Notes: generated from the letters alone by a model not told the origin. A stretch of DNA of 64,000 nucleotides from Ureibacillus manganicus DSM 26584 (GCF_000772945.1 NZ_JPVN01000003.1:124001-188000); one strand, 5' to 3'; shown: positions 20,126 to 30,034, counted from the stretch's first letter. Numbers and translations are program-made.

Positions 20126-21127
20126 TTAAACTCCAACTTTTTCTTTTTCTTCTTTTTTGTTCCCAGACCCAGAATTAGGTTCTTCATTGTTCTCCATACG
20201 GCTTGCTTTTGCAGACCAGTATGTTGCTAGGATTGGTCCTGAGATGTTGTGCCAGAAGCTGAAGATCGCACTTGGTACAGCTGTGATTGGATCAGGGAAG
20301 TGAGCTGTTGCTAATGAAGCCCCTAAACCTGAGTTTTGCATACCAACTTCGATGGAAACGGCCTTTTTATCTTCATATTTTAAGTTAAATAGTTTACCAA
20401 CTAAATACCCGATTAAATATCCTAAACCGTTGTGTAAAATAACAATCGCTAAGATGAATAAACCAGATTCGATAATACGATCACGACTTCCACTTACAAC
20501 AGCTGCTACGATTAAAACGATCGCGATAACTGATACTACTGGAAGGACATCAACTGCTTTTGAAACGATTGGTTTAAAGAAGAATTGAGCAATTGCTCCA
20601 AGAATAATAGGAACTAATACAACTTGAACTACTGACATAAACATTGCCTTGAAATCAACTGGTAACCATGCACTTGCAAGTAAGTAGATTAATGCTGGTG
20701 TCATGATTGGTGCTAATAAAGTAGTAACAGATGTAATTGTTACTGATAATGCTGTATTACCTTTTGCCAATAAAGTCATAACGTTCGATGAAGTACCACC
20801 AGGACAACATCCTACTAAAATTACCCCTACTGCTAATTCAGGTGGAAGTTGGAATAACTTTGCTAATCCGAATGCAAGTAGTGGCATTACAACGAATTGA
20901 GCGATAACACCGATAAATACGCCTTTTGGATATCTAACTACTAATTTAAAGTCACTTAGTTTTAACGTCATCCCCATACCGAACATAACGATACCTAATA
21001 ATGGAGTGATGTACTGAGCAAGCCACTTAAAGTTTTCTGGCGTCCACATCGCAAGGCCAGCTGCAAGTAAAACCCAGATTGCAAACGTGTCACCTGCAAA
21101 TTTTCCTATTTTTTGTAATGGATTCAT
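20126..21127 (-). CDS. Bile acid:sodium symporter (BASS) family transporter
   Basis: The 333-residue protein has nine to ten hydrophobic helices. The two discontinuous-helix signatures of the BASS fold are present: VGCCPGGTSSNVMTLLAKG and EVGMQNSGLGASLA. Such carriers use a sodium gradient to take up organic anions; bacterial relatives move bile acids, pantoate/ketopantoate or pyruvate. The charged Glu/Lys/Asn C-terminal tail (last 30 residues) is cytosolic. The substrate is unknown. The gene is monocistronic and divergent from secG. Confidence 0.88.
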   Translation of the reverse strand: MNPLQKIGKFAGDTFAIWVLLAAGLAMWTPENFKWLAQYITPLLGIVMFGMGMTLKLSDFKLVVRYPKGVFIGVIAQFVVMPLLAFGLAKLFQLPPELAVGVILVGCCPGGTSSNVMTLLAKGNTALSVTITSVTTLLAPIMTPALIYLLASAWLPVDFKAMFMSVVQVVLVPIILGAIAQFFFKPIVSKAVDVLPVVSVIAIVLIVAAVVSGSRDRIIESGLFILAIVILHNGLGYLIGYLVGKLFNLKYEDKKAVSIEVGMQNSGLGASLATAHFPDPITAVPSAIFSFWHNISGPILATYWSAKASRMENNEEPNSGSGNKKEEKEKVGV

Positions 21128-21444
21128 TCTATGTACCTGCCTTTTTTGAATTTAATAGGATTTATTATAGTGAAGTAAAATCGGAATTACAATAAGATTC
21201 AGAAAAATTAGACAAACAGCATGCAAAAGAGAATAAAATACTCTAAAAGTAGAATAATTAGTAATATTAACACTGTGACCATAGTGAAAACCCATACTGA
21301 AACTAGTAGATATTTAGTATTTAATTGCTTATAATCTACTAAATCCCAATAGAAATTTGCTTTTCTAATTGTTTATTGTAAACGTTGACTGTTTTTGGTA
21401 TACTGTACTATGTTGTAAAGTTTCATTTTCAGGAGGTGGAGTTC

Positions 21445-21672
21445 ATGCATACGTTACTGTTAACTTTGCTGATCATCGTAAGCTTAGCATTAATTGCAGT
21501 TGTTTTATTACAATCAAGTAAAAGCTCAGGATTATCAGGGGCCATCTCAGGTGGAGCTGAGCAACTTTTCGGTAAACAAAAAGCAAGAGGTATAGATTTA
21601 ATTCTACATAGATTAACTGTTGTTCTTGCGATTTTATTCTTTATTTTAGCTTTAGTCGTAGTTAAAATATAA
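21445..21672 (+). CDS. secG: Preprotein translocase subunit SecG
   Basis: The 75-residue protein has two transmembrane helices (about 3-22 and 53-73) flanking [29 protein letters not shown], the conserved SecG loop. It belongs to the SecYEG protein-export channel. The ATG at 21445 follows AGGAGGTG by 6 nt. Linkage secG-est-rnr-smpB-ssrA is the Bacillus order. Confidence 0.95.
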   Translation: MHTLLLTLLIIVSLALIAVVLLQSSKSSGLSGAISGGAEQLFGKQKARGIDLILHRLTVVLAILFFILALVVVKI

Positions 21673-21706
21673 TTTTGAATGAAAACAATATAATTTGAAA
21701 ATAATG

Positions 21707-21736
21707 AAAGCCTAACCGAGCATGGTTAGGCTTTTT
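21707..21736 (+). terminator. Terminator after secG
   Basis: AAAGCCTAACC (21707-21717) pairs with GGTTAGGCTTT (21724-21734), followed by T. Confidence 0.9.
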
Positions 21737-21806
21737 CATATATAATGGAAGTTATGCGATGGAAGAAAAATATGTATATACAAGTAGATTTTGGAGGCTT
21801 CATGTT

Positions 21807-22553
21807 TTGCGAAAAATAAAAATAGAACCTTTTTTCTATAAAGCTGGACCGCGAGCTGTTTTGTTATTACATGGTTTCACTGGAAGTTCCTCAGACGTAA
21901 GAATACTAGGTCGTTTCTTAGAAAAAAACGGATACACTTGCCATGCGCCGCACTATAAAGGACATGGTGTTCCACCAGAGCAACTAATCGAATCGTCACC
22001 AGACGAGTGGTGGCAAGACGTCATTAAAGGATACGAATTGCTAAAAAATGAAGGCTACGAGGAAATTGCAGTAGCTGGACTCTCGCTCGGCGGGGTTTTC
22101 TCATTAAAACTTGCCATGAACGCTCCATTAAAAGGCGTAGTTACGATGTGTGCTCCAATGTCGATGAGAACGACTGACAAAATGTTTGAAGGCGTTCTAA
22201 AATATGCGAAAGACTACAAGCAATTTGATGGAGAAGACCCAGAGCAAATCGAAAAAGATGTTGAAGCAATTCGGAAAAAGGGTATGCCATCTTTACCTGA
22301 ACTTCAGCAACTAATCCGAGACGTAAGAAAAGAATTGGACTTAATCTATGCACCAGTATTAGTTGTTCAATCTAGAAATGATGAAGTAATTGACCCACAG
22401 TCTGCTCATATAATTTATGAAGATGTGGAATCCTTAAAGAAGGAACTTGTTTGGTTTGAGCATTCAAAGCATGTCATTACACTAGATAAGGAAAAAGAAC
22501 AATTGCATGAAACAATTCTGCAGTTTTTAAATTCCCTAGATTGGAATGAATAG
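21807..22553 (+). CDS. est: Carboxylesterase (Est30/YvaK type)
   Basis: The 248-residue alpha/beta hydrolase is close to Geobacillus Est30: [20 protein letters not shown], nucleophile Ser93 in AGLSLGG, acid in SRNDEVIDP and His in SKHVITLD. It hydrolyses short-chain carboxyl esters in the cytosol. I chose the TTG at 21807 because GGAGG (21793-21797) stands 9 nt before it and the resulting N-terminus matches Est30; an ATG at 21759 would sit upstream of this ribosome site. Confidence 0.92.
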   Translation: MRKIKIEPFFYKAGPRAVLLLHGFTGSSSDVRILGRFLEKNGYTCHAPHYKGHGVPPEQLIESSPDEWWQDVIKGYELLKNEGYEEIAVAGLSLGGVFSLKLAMNAPLKGVVTMCAPMSMRTTDKMFEGVLKYAKDYKQFDGEDPEQIEKDVEAIRKKGMPSLPELQQLIRDVRKELDLIYAPVLVVQSRNDEVIDPQSAHIIYEDVESLKKELVWFEHSKHVITLDKEKEQLHETILQFLNSLDWNE

Positions 22554-22616
22554 CTCTTTCCAGCAAACAATAAGTAAATATAAAGTCACATTAGTATGTT
22601 AAAAGGAGGGAAATCT

Positions 22617-25010
22617 ATGACTCAAAACAATACACTACAACAACGTCTATTGGATCTCATGAAAGACGATGAATATAAACCACTAAAAACGGATGAAATC
22701 GAAGAAGTCTTAAATTTAGAAGACGCAGATGAGTTTAAAGAGTTAATAAAAACATTAGTCCGAATGGAAGATCAAGGACTAATCGTTCGTTCGAGATCGA
22801 ATCGTTATGGTTTACCTGAACGAATGAATTTAATGCGCGGTAAATTTATCGGCCACGCAAAAGGGTTTGGATTTGTAACACCAGAAGAAGAAGGAATGGA
22901 TGATATCTTTATCCCACCTCATGAAGTAAATGGGGCACTTAATGGGGATATAGTTTTAATTCGCGTATTAAAGGAAACATCCGGAGACCGTAGAGAAGGT
23001 ACTGTAACGAAAGTAATTGAAAGAAGTCAAACAACTTTTGTTGGAACGTACCAGGCAAATCGCGGTTTTGGATTTGTTGTAACAGACGATAAAAAGTTAA
23101 ATATGGACATCTTCGTAACAAAAGAAGATTCCCTTGGAGCAGTTGACGGTCACAAAGTTGTTGTGGAAATCGTAAACTGGCCAAGTGAAATTAAGTCTGC
23201 AACAGGGATTATTACAAAAATTCTAGGACATAAAAATGATCCTGGTGTTGATATTTTATCGATTATTTATAAACATGGGATTCCACCAGAATTCCCACAA
23301 GAGGTTGTAGATGCGGCTGCTCAAGTGCCTGACTCCATCTCTGAGGATGATTTAGTTGGCCGTCGTGATCTGCGCAATGAAATGATTGTCACTATTGACG
23401 GTGCAGATGCAAAAGACCTTGATGATGCTGTTACTGTAACAAAACTCGAAGACGGTAAATACAAACTTGGTGTCCATATTGCCGATGTTAGTTACTATGT
23501 GACAGAGGGCTCTTTACTTGATAGAGAAGCTTATGACCGTGCGACGAGTGTTTATTTAACAGACCGAGTAATTCCGATGATTCCACACAGATTATCAAAT
23601 GGAATTTGTTCATTAAATCCACAGGTGGATCGTCTGACGTTATCATGTGAAATGACTATTGACCGAAATGGGCAAGTGGTTGAACATGAAATTTTCCAAT
23701 CTGTTATTAAAACGACAGAGCGTATGACTTATTCTGATGTGAATAAAATCTTAGTAGACCAAGACAAAGAATTAATGAAACGATATGAAAGTCTTGTTCC
23801 GATGTTTAAAGATATGGAGGAATTAGCTCAAATCCTTCGCAATAAACGTTTTGACCGCGGAGCAATTGACTTTGACTTTAAAGAGTCGAAAGTATTGGTT
23901 GATGAAGATGGCTGGCCTCAAGATATCGTACTACGTGAACGTGGAACAGCTGAGCGACTTATTGAAGAGTTCATGTTAGCGGCGAACGAAACGATTGCAG
24001 AACATTTCCACTGGATGGAAGTACCGTTTATTTACCGTATTCACGAAGATCCAAAACCTGAAAAGCTGAATCGTTTCTTTGAGTTTGTTACGAACTTTGG
24101 ATTAGTTATAAAAGGGACGGGGAACTCGGTACATCCAAAAGCATTGCAGGAAATTATAAAAGCGATTGAAGGACTACCAGAAGAACCGGTTATTTCAACG
24201 ATGTTGCTTCGTTCATTGCAACAAGCGAAATATTATCCAGAATCCATTGGACACTTTGGATTATCAACGGATTATTATACACACTTCACATCGCCAATCC
24301 GTCGTTATCCTGACTTAATTGTGCATCGTTTAATTCGAACATATTTAATCAATAAGGATGTTTCGAAGGAAACGACAACAAAATGGGGAATGGCGATGGA
24401 TGAAATCGCTGATCATACATCAGAACGTGAGCGTCGTGCTGTTGATGCAGAGCGCGATACTGATGCACTGAAAAAAGCACAATACATGTCCGATAAAATT
24501 GGTGAAGAATTTGAAGGAATGGTTTCTTCCATTACGAACTTTGGTATGTTTGTTGAATTACCGAACACGGTGGAAGGACTTGTCCACATTAGTAATATGA
24601 CGGACGACTACTACCATTTCGATGATCGTCAAATGATCATGATTGGTGAACATACAGGTCGCCAATTCCGTATTGGTGATGAAGTCCAAGTTCGCGTAAC
24701 GAATGTCATTATTGAAGAATCTTCGATTGACTTTGAAGTTGTTGGCATGGTGAAATCCTTTGAAAGAACGAGAAAAGCTGCACCGAAAGTCATTCATGCG
24801 GGTCGTCGTGGTGACAGTAAACGCGGTGAAGGTCGTGGTGAAGGCGGGCGTGACAAGAAGGAAGAAGGCCGCGGCGGTGGTCGTGGTGACGGACGTAGAA
24901 GAAGAACGGACGACGACAAAAAGCCAGGCGGCGGCGGTAAAGTAAAACAAAAGCAAAGATTTTACGAAGGCGTTGCCAAAAAGAACAAAAAGAAAAAGAA
25001 GAAAAGATAA
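22617..25010 (+). CDS. rnr: Ribonuclease R
   Basis: This 797-residue RNase II-family exoribonuclease has an N-terminal winged-helix domain, two cold-shock domains ([11 protein letters not shown] and [11 protein letters not shown]), the RNB catalytic domain with [15 protein letters not shown] (Mg-binding aspartates) and an S1 domain ([16 protein letters not shown]). The last ~65 residues are Lys/Arg/Gly-rich and probably bind RNA. RNase R degrades structured RNA 3' to 5' and acts with SmpB-tmRNA in trans-translation, matching the downstream smpB and ssrA. AAAGGAGG precedes the ATG at 22617. Confidence 0.97.
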   Translation: MTQNNTLQQRLLDLMKDDEYKPLKTDEIEEVLNLEDADEFKELIKTLVRMEDQGLIVRSRSNRYGLPERMNLMRGKFIGHAKGFGFVTPEEEGMDDIFIPPHEVNGALNGDIVLIRVLKETSGDRREGTVTKVIERSQTTFVGTYQANRGFGFVVTDDKKLNMDIFVTKEDSLGAVDGHKVVVEIVNWPSEIKSATGIITKILGHKNDPGVDILSIIYKHGIPPEFPQEVVDAAAQVPDSISEDDLVGRRDLRNEMIVTIDGADAKDLDDAVTVTKLEDGKYKLGVHIADVSYYVTEGSLLDREAYDRATSVYLTDRVIPMIPHRLSNGICSLNPQVDRLTLSCEMTIDRNGQVVEHEIFQSVIKTTERMTYSDVNKILVDQDKELMKRYESLVPMFKDMEELAQILRNKRFDRGAIDFDFKESKVLVDEDGWPQDIVLRERGTAERLIEEFMLAANETIAEHFHWMEVPFIYRIHEDPKPEKLNRFFEFVTNFGLVIKGTGNSVHPKALQEIIKAIEGLPEEPVISTMLLRSLQQAKYYPESIGHFGLSTDYYTHFTSPIRRYPDLIVHRLIRTYLINKDVSKETTTKWGMAMDEIADHTSERERRAVDAERDTDALKKAQYMSDKIGEEFEGMVSSITNFGMFVELPNTVEGLVHISNMTDDYYHFDDRQMIMIGEHTGRQFRIGDEVQVRVTNVIIEESSIDFEVVGMVKSFERTRKAAPKVIHAGRRGDSKRGEGRGEGGRDKKEEGRGGGRGDGRRRRTDDDKKPGGGGKVKQKQRFYEGVAKKNKKKKKKR

Positions 25011-25064
25011 CTCGTAGTTTTCAGCGAGTTATTGTATAGTAAAAGAAATAAAAAGTTGTCGGAT

Positions 25065-25121
25065 AGGCTGTCAAAAAATTGCTTTCTAAGGCAAGTGCAG
25101 TAAGCAATTTTTACGCAGCCT
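25065..25121. repeat. Long imperfect hairpin between rnr and smpB
   Basis: AGGCTG plus AAAAATTGCTT pair with AAGCAATTTTT plus CAGCCT, forming a ~57-nt stem-loop without a following T-run. It may be a small dispersed repeat or an RNA processing element between rnr and smpB. Confidence 0.55.
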
Positions 25122-25254
25122 TTCGCACGTTAGGATTGGAAAGTTGAGGTGTTTTTGGGAAATTGCGCTTGAGTGATTTTCTAAGCAATCAAACAAGAAT
25201 CCACGAAAGAATTTGTTCGATCCTAGGTGATCGATGTGTTGTGAGGTGTTAAGA

Positions 25255-25719
25255 ATGGCAAAAGGATCTGGAAAAGTATTAGCTCAAAACAAAAAAGCAG
25301 GCCATGACTATTTTATAGAAGAAACCTATGAAGCAGGAATGGTATTACAAGGTACTGAAATCAAAGCAATTCGTGCTGGAAAAGTGCAACTAAAAGATTC
25401 CTACGTTCAAATCCGAAATGGAGAAGCATGGATTTATAACATGCACATCAGTCCTTATGAACAAGGAAACCGTTTCAATCACGATCCACTACGTGTGCGA
25501 AAACTGTTGCTTCACAAAAAGCAAATTGGTGAGTTAGTTGGCGCTGTAAAGCGAGATGGCTACACAATTGTTCCACTCAAAATGTATATTAAAGATGGCT
25601 ACGCGAAGCTATTAATTGGTCTTGGTAAAGGGAAGAAAGATTACGATAAGCGTAATGATATGAAGAAGAAAGAAGCGAAACGTGAAGTTGAGCGTGCATT
25701 TAAAGCACGCAACCAGTAA
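25255..25719 (+). CDS. smpB: SsrA-binding protein SmpB
   Basis: The 155-residue protein begins [37 protein letters not shown] in two typical blocks and ends with the basic C-terminal tail that probes the empty ribosomal mRNA channel. SmpB binds tmRNA and is needed for ribosome rescue. The start at 25255 follows a GAGGTG ribosome site. A second, divergent copy of its last 14 codons plus stop lies 67 bp downstream. Confidence 0.97.
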   Translation: MAKGSGKVLAQNKKAGHDYFIEETYEAGMVLQGTEIKAIRAGKVQLKDSYVQIRNGEAWIYNMHISPYEQGNRFNHDPLRVRKLLLHKKQIGELVGAVKRDGYTIVPLKMYIKDGYAKLLIGLGKGKKDYDKRNDMKKKEAKREVERAFKARNQ

Positions 25720-25786
25720 CTATATGAACAGAAATATAGAAATGGTTTCCATTACTTTTCTGCGGAGCTGAATAAAGTGAAGCGGA

Positions 25787-25831
25787 GCAAAGCGTGAAGT
25801 GGAACGTGCGTTTAAGGCAAGAAACCAATAA
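25787..25831 (+). pseudogene. Orphan second copy of the smpB 3' end
   Basis: This 45-nt segment encodes [14 protein letters not shown] and a stop, exactly the end of SmpB (25675-25719), but differs at eight codons, all synonymous. Upstream in this frame there is an immediate stop, so it is not expressed as a protein. The all-synonymous pattern means both copies diverged while being real smpB ends, so one was probably brought in by an element that integrated at the smpB 3' end. Confidence 0.8.
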
Positions 25832-26096
25832 AAGCTCAGCTGCGAAAAAACTGCTTGTTTCGATTTTGTCTTGTGATGTAAAAAGTGAAAAGCGCTCGCA
25901 GACGAATTCGATATACGACTTATTAATAATTAAGTGCAATTTGCACATATTTTTGATTATGTCGTATGTCAATTTCGGTAGTCGAGAGAAATGCGTTTTA
26001 TTTTTCAAAGTTCTATTTGATCAGGCTATGAAAATGAAGTTTGGTTTTCGCTCCAAGTATTTGCAAAGTCTCCAACAGATACATGGAGATGATGTC

Positions 26097-26125
26097 TTGA
26101 ATTCTAGTGTTTCGCGATGTATAAT
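26097..26125 (+). promoter_or_regulatory. ssrA promoter
   Basis: TTGAAT (26097-26102) and TATAAT (26120-26125) with a 17-bp spacer. Transcription would start near 26132, giving about 75 nt of 5' precursor to be removed by RNase P. Confidence 0.7.
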
Positions 26126-26207
26126 ATTCATACAGCCAGTAGAGTTAAGTTCGATGCTTAAATGCATCACTGCCGTACATGGCATCACGCCATGACCCTT
26201 ATAATAA

Positions 26208-26560
26208 GGGGACGTTACGGATTCGACAGGGATGGTTCAAGCTTGAGCTGCGCGTCGGAGGTCTCGGCTCCGTCATCAACGGAAGTTATATAATAACTGG
26301 CAAACAACAAAATTTAGCTTTCGCAGCGTAAGCTCGTGAGCGCTCTGCCTCTCTATCGCCCATGTAGAGAACGTGGGGCCCAACTTTAGTGGGATACGGT
26401 CGGTGGTGCCACTTGAGTCACCGTCAAGAGATTTCCAAGTTAGTGCTCAGGACGCCTGTTTGTCGGCATAATGTAGCACGAATTGCAAATAGGCAAACTA
26501 CACGCGTAGAAGTTTAAGTATTGGAGTTTCTGGACGCGGGTTCGACTCCCGCCGTCTCCA
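26208..26560 (+). ncRNA. ssrA: Transfer-messenger RNA (tmRNA)
   Basis: The 5' end GGGGACGTTACGGATTCGAC and the 3' end GGTTCGACTCCCGCCGTCTCCA form the tRNA-like domain. The resume frame reads GGC AAA CAA CAA AAT TTA GCT TTC GCA GCG TAA, so with the charged alanine the tag is A-GKQQNLAFAA, ending in the AA recognised by Clp proteases. The 3' CCA is not encoded (TAG follows the discriminator A). It works with SmpB and RNase R encoded just upstream. Confidence 0.97.
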
Positions 26561-26574
26561 TAGATTTCAACCAA

Positions 26575-26613
26575 TGTCAAAACTCTTGTTAAATTGGGTT
26601 TTGACATTTTTTT
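26575..26613 (+). terminator. Terminator of ssrA
   Basis: TGTCAAAACTC (26575-26585) pairs with GGGTTTTGACA (26596-26606), then seven T. The rest of 26614-26753 is AT-rich with no supported gene. Confidence 0.92.
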
Positions 26614-26753
26614 ATTTTCAATCGATTTCAAAGATAATTTTAAATAACAAAAGGTTTTTATAAATACAATTTAGTAAGGTTTAATGTATACCATACGGTT
26701 CCAACCCAAACTGAATAATTATTTTATTTATTATACTTCCTGTCACAATGTTC

Positions 26754-26790
26754 TAAAAAAGGAGTGTTGTAGTCCATACCTCAACACTCC
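26754..26790 (-). terminator. Terminator of the short replication-like gene
   Basis: GGAGTGTTG (26761-26769) pairs with CAACACTCC (26782-26790); on the minus strand a T-run follows. Confidence 0.85.
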
Positions 26791-26822
26791 CAAAAATTCA
26801 TTATCATTCATCCCACTCAAAC

Positions 26823-27233
26823 CTAATCCATCTCCCAATCCTCCATTTCCTCTAAGAAGTTTTCCAACCGTTCATAATTTATTCGATAGCATTTGGATTG
26901 ATCGAACCGATGAAGTTGTGGTTTATGTGCGATGATAAGTGATTTTTGTTCAAGTTTTTTGAAAATCCGCGAAATTGTTTTCTCAGACCAGAACGGGAAA
27001 TTTTGTTTTTGCCATTCGAGGTACGATTTGTGTACCCAATTGTGCCCTGCCATGGATAGTGGTTCTTCCTCAGCACTTACGTGTACCTGTTGTAAAACGA
27101 TAGCTTCATTAAGACTTAATTTTGTTGCAATGGTAGGTAAGACTAGCAGAGGACTTTCTTCTATTAGTAAATTGCTACCTTCACTATTTCCACTCTCATC
27201 CACTAAAACTTCATTTGCCTCGTATTTATTCAT
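26823..27233 (-). CDS. Phage-type replication protein, N-terminal domain only
   Basis: This 136-residue protein aligns by eye with the first ~110 residues of the divergent neighbour (27457-28341): LLVLPTIATKLSLNEAIVLQQVH, a Trp-containing YLEWQK block and FWSEKTISRIFKKLEQKSLI, a winged-helix domain typical of phage and plasmid replication-initiation proteins. It lacks the C-terminal phage domain, so it is either a shortened paralogue or a DNA-binding regulator. It has its own terminator. Function unproven. Confidence 0.7.
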   Translation of the reverse strand: MNKYEANEVLVDESGNSEGSNLLIEESPLLVLPTIATKLSLNEAIVLQQVHVSAEEEPLSMAGHNWVHKSYLEWQKQNFPFWSEKTISRIFKKLEQKSLIIAHKPQLHRFDQSKCYRINYERLENFLEEMEDWEMD

Positions 27234-27303
27234 TTTCTATCTCTCCTTTTTTTAGACGGTTTGGACCACTCTATCTATTACATAGTGACTTTTGCGTCTA
27301 ATT

Positions 27304-27392
27304 GAGACATGCTGAACGAACAAATTTTCAATTAGGCATTTTTTATTCTCCTAAAAATCACAATCGCCAATTTTTTCTCTCCATCATGTCTC
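27304..27392. promoter_or_regulatory. Inverted repeat in the divergent intergenic region
   Basis: GAGACATG (27304-27311) and CATGTCTC (27385-27392) are exact inverted copies 73 bp apart between the two divergent winged-helix genes. They could be operator half-sites for one of the encoded DNA-binding proteins. Confidence 0.4.
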
Positions 27393-27456
27393 ATTTTTCG
27401 AGTTTGAAAGCTATATAAAGGGTGAATCGAATATTTCAAAAAGGAGAGCATTAACA

Positions 27457-28341
27457 TTGAAAGAAAAGTTACTTATTCCAGAGGCACCTTTGCAAACATT
27501 ACCTACACTTGCGTTGAAACTAGGTATTAAGGAGGCAATGATTTTGCAGCAGCTTCATTATCGTTTGATGCATTCGCCTTATAAAAAAGATGGTTATACT
27601 TGGTACAGACATACATACATGAATTGGCAAAAGCAATTTCCTTTTTATTCGGAGAAGACGATTAGTCGGGGCTTTTTGAACTTAGAAAAGGATCGCATCA
27701 TTATTTCGAGCCAAGTCTACAACCCAGCCAAAGTCATGAAAACGAAATGGTATCGAATTGATTACGAGGAATTGTATCGTCGACTAGGTATGCAATATGA
27801 TCCCATCAATGAAACGCTTGTTGGTTTTGGACAACACCCGGAAGTTCAGACAGAAATTTCTCCTGCCATTGAAAGTCAAAATGACTGTAGCAAAAATACA
27901 AAAGATTCTCCAATTGTCAGCCAGTATGTACCACAATTGGAGGACAAAGTAGTGCCATATATAAAAGAAGAATTTAAAGAAGAATTAAAAAAGAAAAGGC
28001 CTATTGTCGAGAAACATCTCGACGTTGTCGCAGAAGTGATCCAGTACTTAAACAAAAAAACAAATCGAAACTATCGAATTGACAATCATTCAACCCAACG
28101 ATTCATTAAGGCTAGATTAAAAGAAGGCTACAAATTAGAGGACTTTAAAGAGGTTATTAATGTAAAAGTAAAACAATGGTTACATGATCCGAAAATGAAA
28201 ACATTCTTAAGACCCAGCACATTATTTAGCCCTACTAACTTTGAAAACTATTTAATCGAATCAAAAGAAAAACGTAGACCAGCGCGGAGACGTGAAATAA
28301 AACCAGTCGAACTAGATTTCACTTTAGGTGAGGAAGATTGA
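27457..28341 (+). CDS. Phage replisome-organizer-like protein
   Basis: The 294-residue protein has an N-terminal winged-helix domain (about 10-105; LPTLALKLGIKEAMILQQLH, PFYSEKTISRGFLNLE), a variable linker, and from residue 190 VAEVIQYLNKKTNRNYR with LRPSTLFSPTNFENYL, the conserved phage C-terminal domain (Phg_2220_C type) found in phage replication and DnaD-like proteins. It starts at TTG after AAGGAGAG. It is not in an intact prophage: no helicase loader, integrase or structural gene is nearby, so it is probably a remnant of an element inserted beside ssrA. Confidence 0.82.
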   Translation: MKEKLLIPEAPLQTLPTLALKLGIKEAMILQQLHYRLMHSPYKKDGYTWYRHTYMNWQKQFPFYSEKTISRGFLNLEKDRIIISSQVYNPAKVMKTKWYRIDYEELYRRLGMQYDPINETLVGFGQHPEVQTEISPAIESQNDCSKNTKDSPIVSQYVPQLEDKVVPYIKEEFKEELKKKRPIVEKHLDVVAEVIQYLNKKTNRNYRIDNHSTQRFIKARLKEGYKLEDFKEVINVKVKQWLHDPKMKTFLRPSTLFSPTNFENYLIESKEKRRPARRREIKPVELDFTLGEED

Positions 28342-28343
28342 AA

Positions 28344-28379
28344 GGGACGAGGGTACAGTCCCTCTGTTCCCCTCGTCCC
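28344..28379. repeat. GGGACGAGGG hairpin after the phage-type gene
   Basis: GGGACGAGGG (28344-28353) and CCCTCGTCCC (28370-28379) form a perfect 10-bp stem with no T-run. It may end the upstream gene or be a small repeat. Confidence 0.5.
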
Positions 28380-28495
28380 GTACCCCATTGCTTAAACGTT
28401 TCGTTGGTTGATTATTCACATGACCATCTCCTCATATTCTAAATATTCTTGTTATAACAACTTTTTGTATGGGGAGAAAATTTACGAAAAAACAC

Positions 28496-28549
28496 TTGCA
28501 TTAAAACTGAAAACCGAATATTATTAATTTCGTTGTTTTAAATGTTCGT
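28496..28549 (+). promoter_or_regulatory. Promoter with paired PurR boxes upstream of pbuO
   Basis: TTGCAT (28496-28501) and TATTAT (28519-28524) are 17 bp apart. PurBox-like sequences overlap: AAAACCGAATATT (28510-28522) and, inverted, AATGTTCGTAT (28541-28551). The two CG centres are 30 bp apart, the arrangement recalled for the B. subtilis pur operon control region. PurR would therefore repress this permease when purines are plentiful. Confidence 0.7.
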
Positions 28550-28568
28550 ATCTAGGAGGTTGAAATTT

Positions 28569-29870
28569 TTGTTTCGACTAAAAGAAAATAATACTACTGT
28601 AAAAACTGAAATTTTCGCAGGTTTAACGACTTTCTTTACAATGGTATACGTTGTAATCGTGAACCCTTCAATTCTATCTATTGCTGGTGTGCCTAGCGAA
28701 CAAGTATTTACAGCGACAATTATCGCTGCTGTATTTGGTACGTTATGGTTGGCACTATTTGCAAATTATCCAATCGCAATGGCTCCTGGTATGGGTCTGA
28801 ACGCATTTTTTACGTTCACGGTTGTCCAAGCTTCTAAAGGTGAAATTGACTATATGACAGCATTTTCTGCTGTATTCGTAGCCGGGATACTTTTCTTCAT
28901 TATTAGCTTAACGCCTTTACGACAAATGCTCGTTAAAGCAATTCCAAATAACTTGAAATTAGCCATTACGGCTGGTATCGGTTTATTCATCGCTTTCATC
29001 GGTATGCGTTCAGCAGGCCTAGTGACAGGTGACGAATCAAGCTTAGTAAAATTAGGCGATTTATCAAGCACTATGGTTTGGTTAACAATCGTAGGTGTTC
29101 TAGTTACTGCTATTTTAATGATGTACCGTGTATTCGGTGCAATTTTCTGGGGTATGGTTGTCACAGCAATCATCGCTGCATTTACTGGCAACTTAACATT
29201 TGATGGTGTTGTTGCAATGCCAACATTACCAGAAGGTATTTTAGTATGGAATCCAATTGAAGCATTTGGCGATGTAATTAAATACGGCTTATACGGGACA
29301 GTATTCTCGTTCATTTTAGTTACATTATTCGACACGACAGGTACAATGGTCGGCGTTGCCAAACAAGCTGGTATTTTAAAAGATGATAAATTACCACGAG
29401 CACGTCAAGCATTCCTTGGTGACTCACTAGCAACAACAATTGGTTCAATGTTTGGTACAAGCCCAACAACAGCTTACGTAGAATCTTCTTCTGGCGTAGC
29501 AATGGGTGGAAGTACTGGTTTAACGTCGTTAACAGTTGCAGTACTATTTATAATTACTGCATTCTTCTCACCATTAGCGGGTGCATTGGCAAGTGTTTCT
29601 GCCATTACATCACCTGCATTAATTATCGTAGGTAGTTTAATGATTGGTGCTGTTCGGGGGATCGAATGGGATAAAGTTGAAGAAGCAATCCCAGCATTTT
29701 TAGTTATTTTAATCATGCCATTAACATCTAGTATTTCAACTGGTATCGCATTTGGGTTTATTTCTTACCCATTATTTAAGTTATTCAAAGGTGAAGGTAA
29801 AGAGGTTCACCCATTACTTTACTTCTTTGCGATTTTATTCATTATTCAATTAGTATTTATGCCTCACTAA
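28569..29870 (+). CDS. pbuO: NCS2-family purine permease (PbuO-like)
   Basis: The ~433-residue membrane protein has about twelve helices and the AzgA-type NCS2 signatures AGLTTFFTMVYVVIVNPSIL, APGMGLNAFFTF, and FDTTGTMVGVAKQAG with TSPTTAYVESSSGVAMGG. It imports purine bases, likely guanine/hypoxanthine, by proton symport. I start it at TTG 28569, 9 nt after AGGAGG (28554-28559); the ATG at 28542 lies inside the second PurBox and only about 10 nt from the predicted transcription start. The N-terminus FRLKENNTT resembles B. subtilis PbuO more than PbuG. Confidence 0.85.
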   Translation: MFRLKENNTTVKTEIFAGLTTFFTMVYVVIVNPSILSIAGVPSEQVFTATIIAAVFGTLWLALFANYPIAMAPGMGLNAFFTFTVVQASKGEIDYMTAFSAVFVAGILFFIISLTPLRQMLVKAIPNNLKLAITAGIGLFIAFIGMRSAGLVTGDESSLVKLGDLSSTMVWLTIVGVLVTAILMMYRVFGAIFWGMVVTAIIAAFTGNLTFDGVVAMPTLPEGILVWNPIEAFGDVIKYGLYGTVFSFILVTLFDTTGTMVGVAKQAGILKDDKLPRARQAFLGDSLATTIGSMFGTSPTTAYVESSSGVAMGGSTGLTSLTVAVLFIITAFFSPLAGALASVSAITSPALIIVGSLMIGAVRGIEWDKVEEAIPAFLVILIMPLTSSISTGIAFGFISYPLFKLFKGEGKEVHPLLYFFAILFIIQLVFMPH

Positions 29871-29877
29871 AAACTTC

Positions 29878-29908
29878 AAGCCTCTCGTTTAAAGCGAGTG
29901 GCTTTTTT
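29878..29908 (+). terminator. Terminator of the PbuO-like gene
   Basis: AAGCCTCTCG pairs with CGAGTGGCTT (one T-T mismatch) and T-run follows. Confidence 0.8.
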
Positions 29909-29942
29909 ATGTGAGCCAGTTTTTGGAGAAAAACTTGAACTT

Positions 29943-29965
29943 TTCGAATCCCAGCAGTCTCCATA
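29943..29965 (+). repeat. Degenerate copy of the ssrA 3' end (att-like fossil 1)
   Basis: TTCGAATCCCAGCAGTCTCCATA matches the ssrA 3' end and its two downstream bases (26541-26562) with two substitutions and one inserted base. No tmRNA body precedes it, so it looks like an attachment-site remnant. Confidence 0.6.
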
Positions 29966-30034
29966 TAAATTCTATTGACGTCCTGACCTAGACTTGTTAT
30001 CATTCTTTTATTGTTTTTTAATAGAATAGAAATA

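Noticed and set aside
25794-26195. A 133-codon frame between smpB and ssrA
   Set aside because: It begins inside the orphan smpB tail in another frame and runs over the ssrA promoter. No good ribosome site and no protein-like composition.
26440-26631. Minus-strand frame inside ssrA
   Set aside because: Antisense to the conserved tmRNA; a by-product of the RNA sequence.
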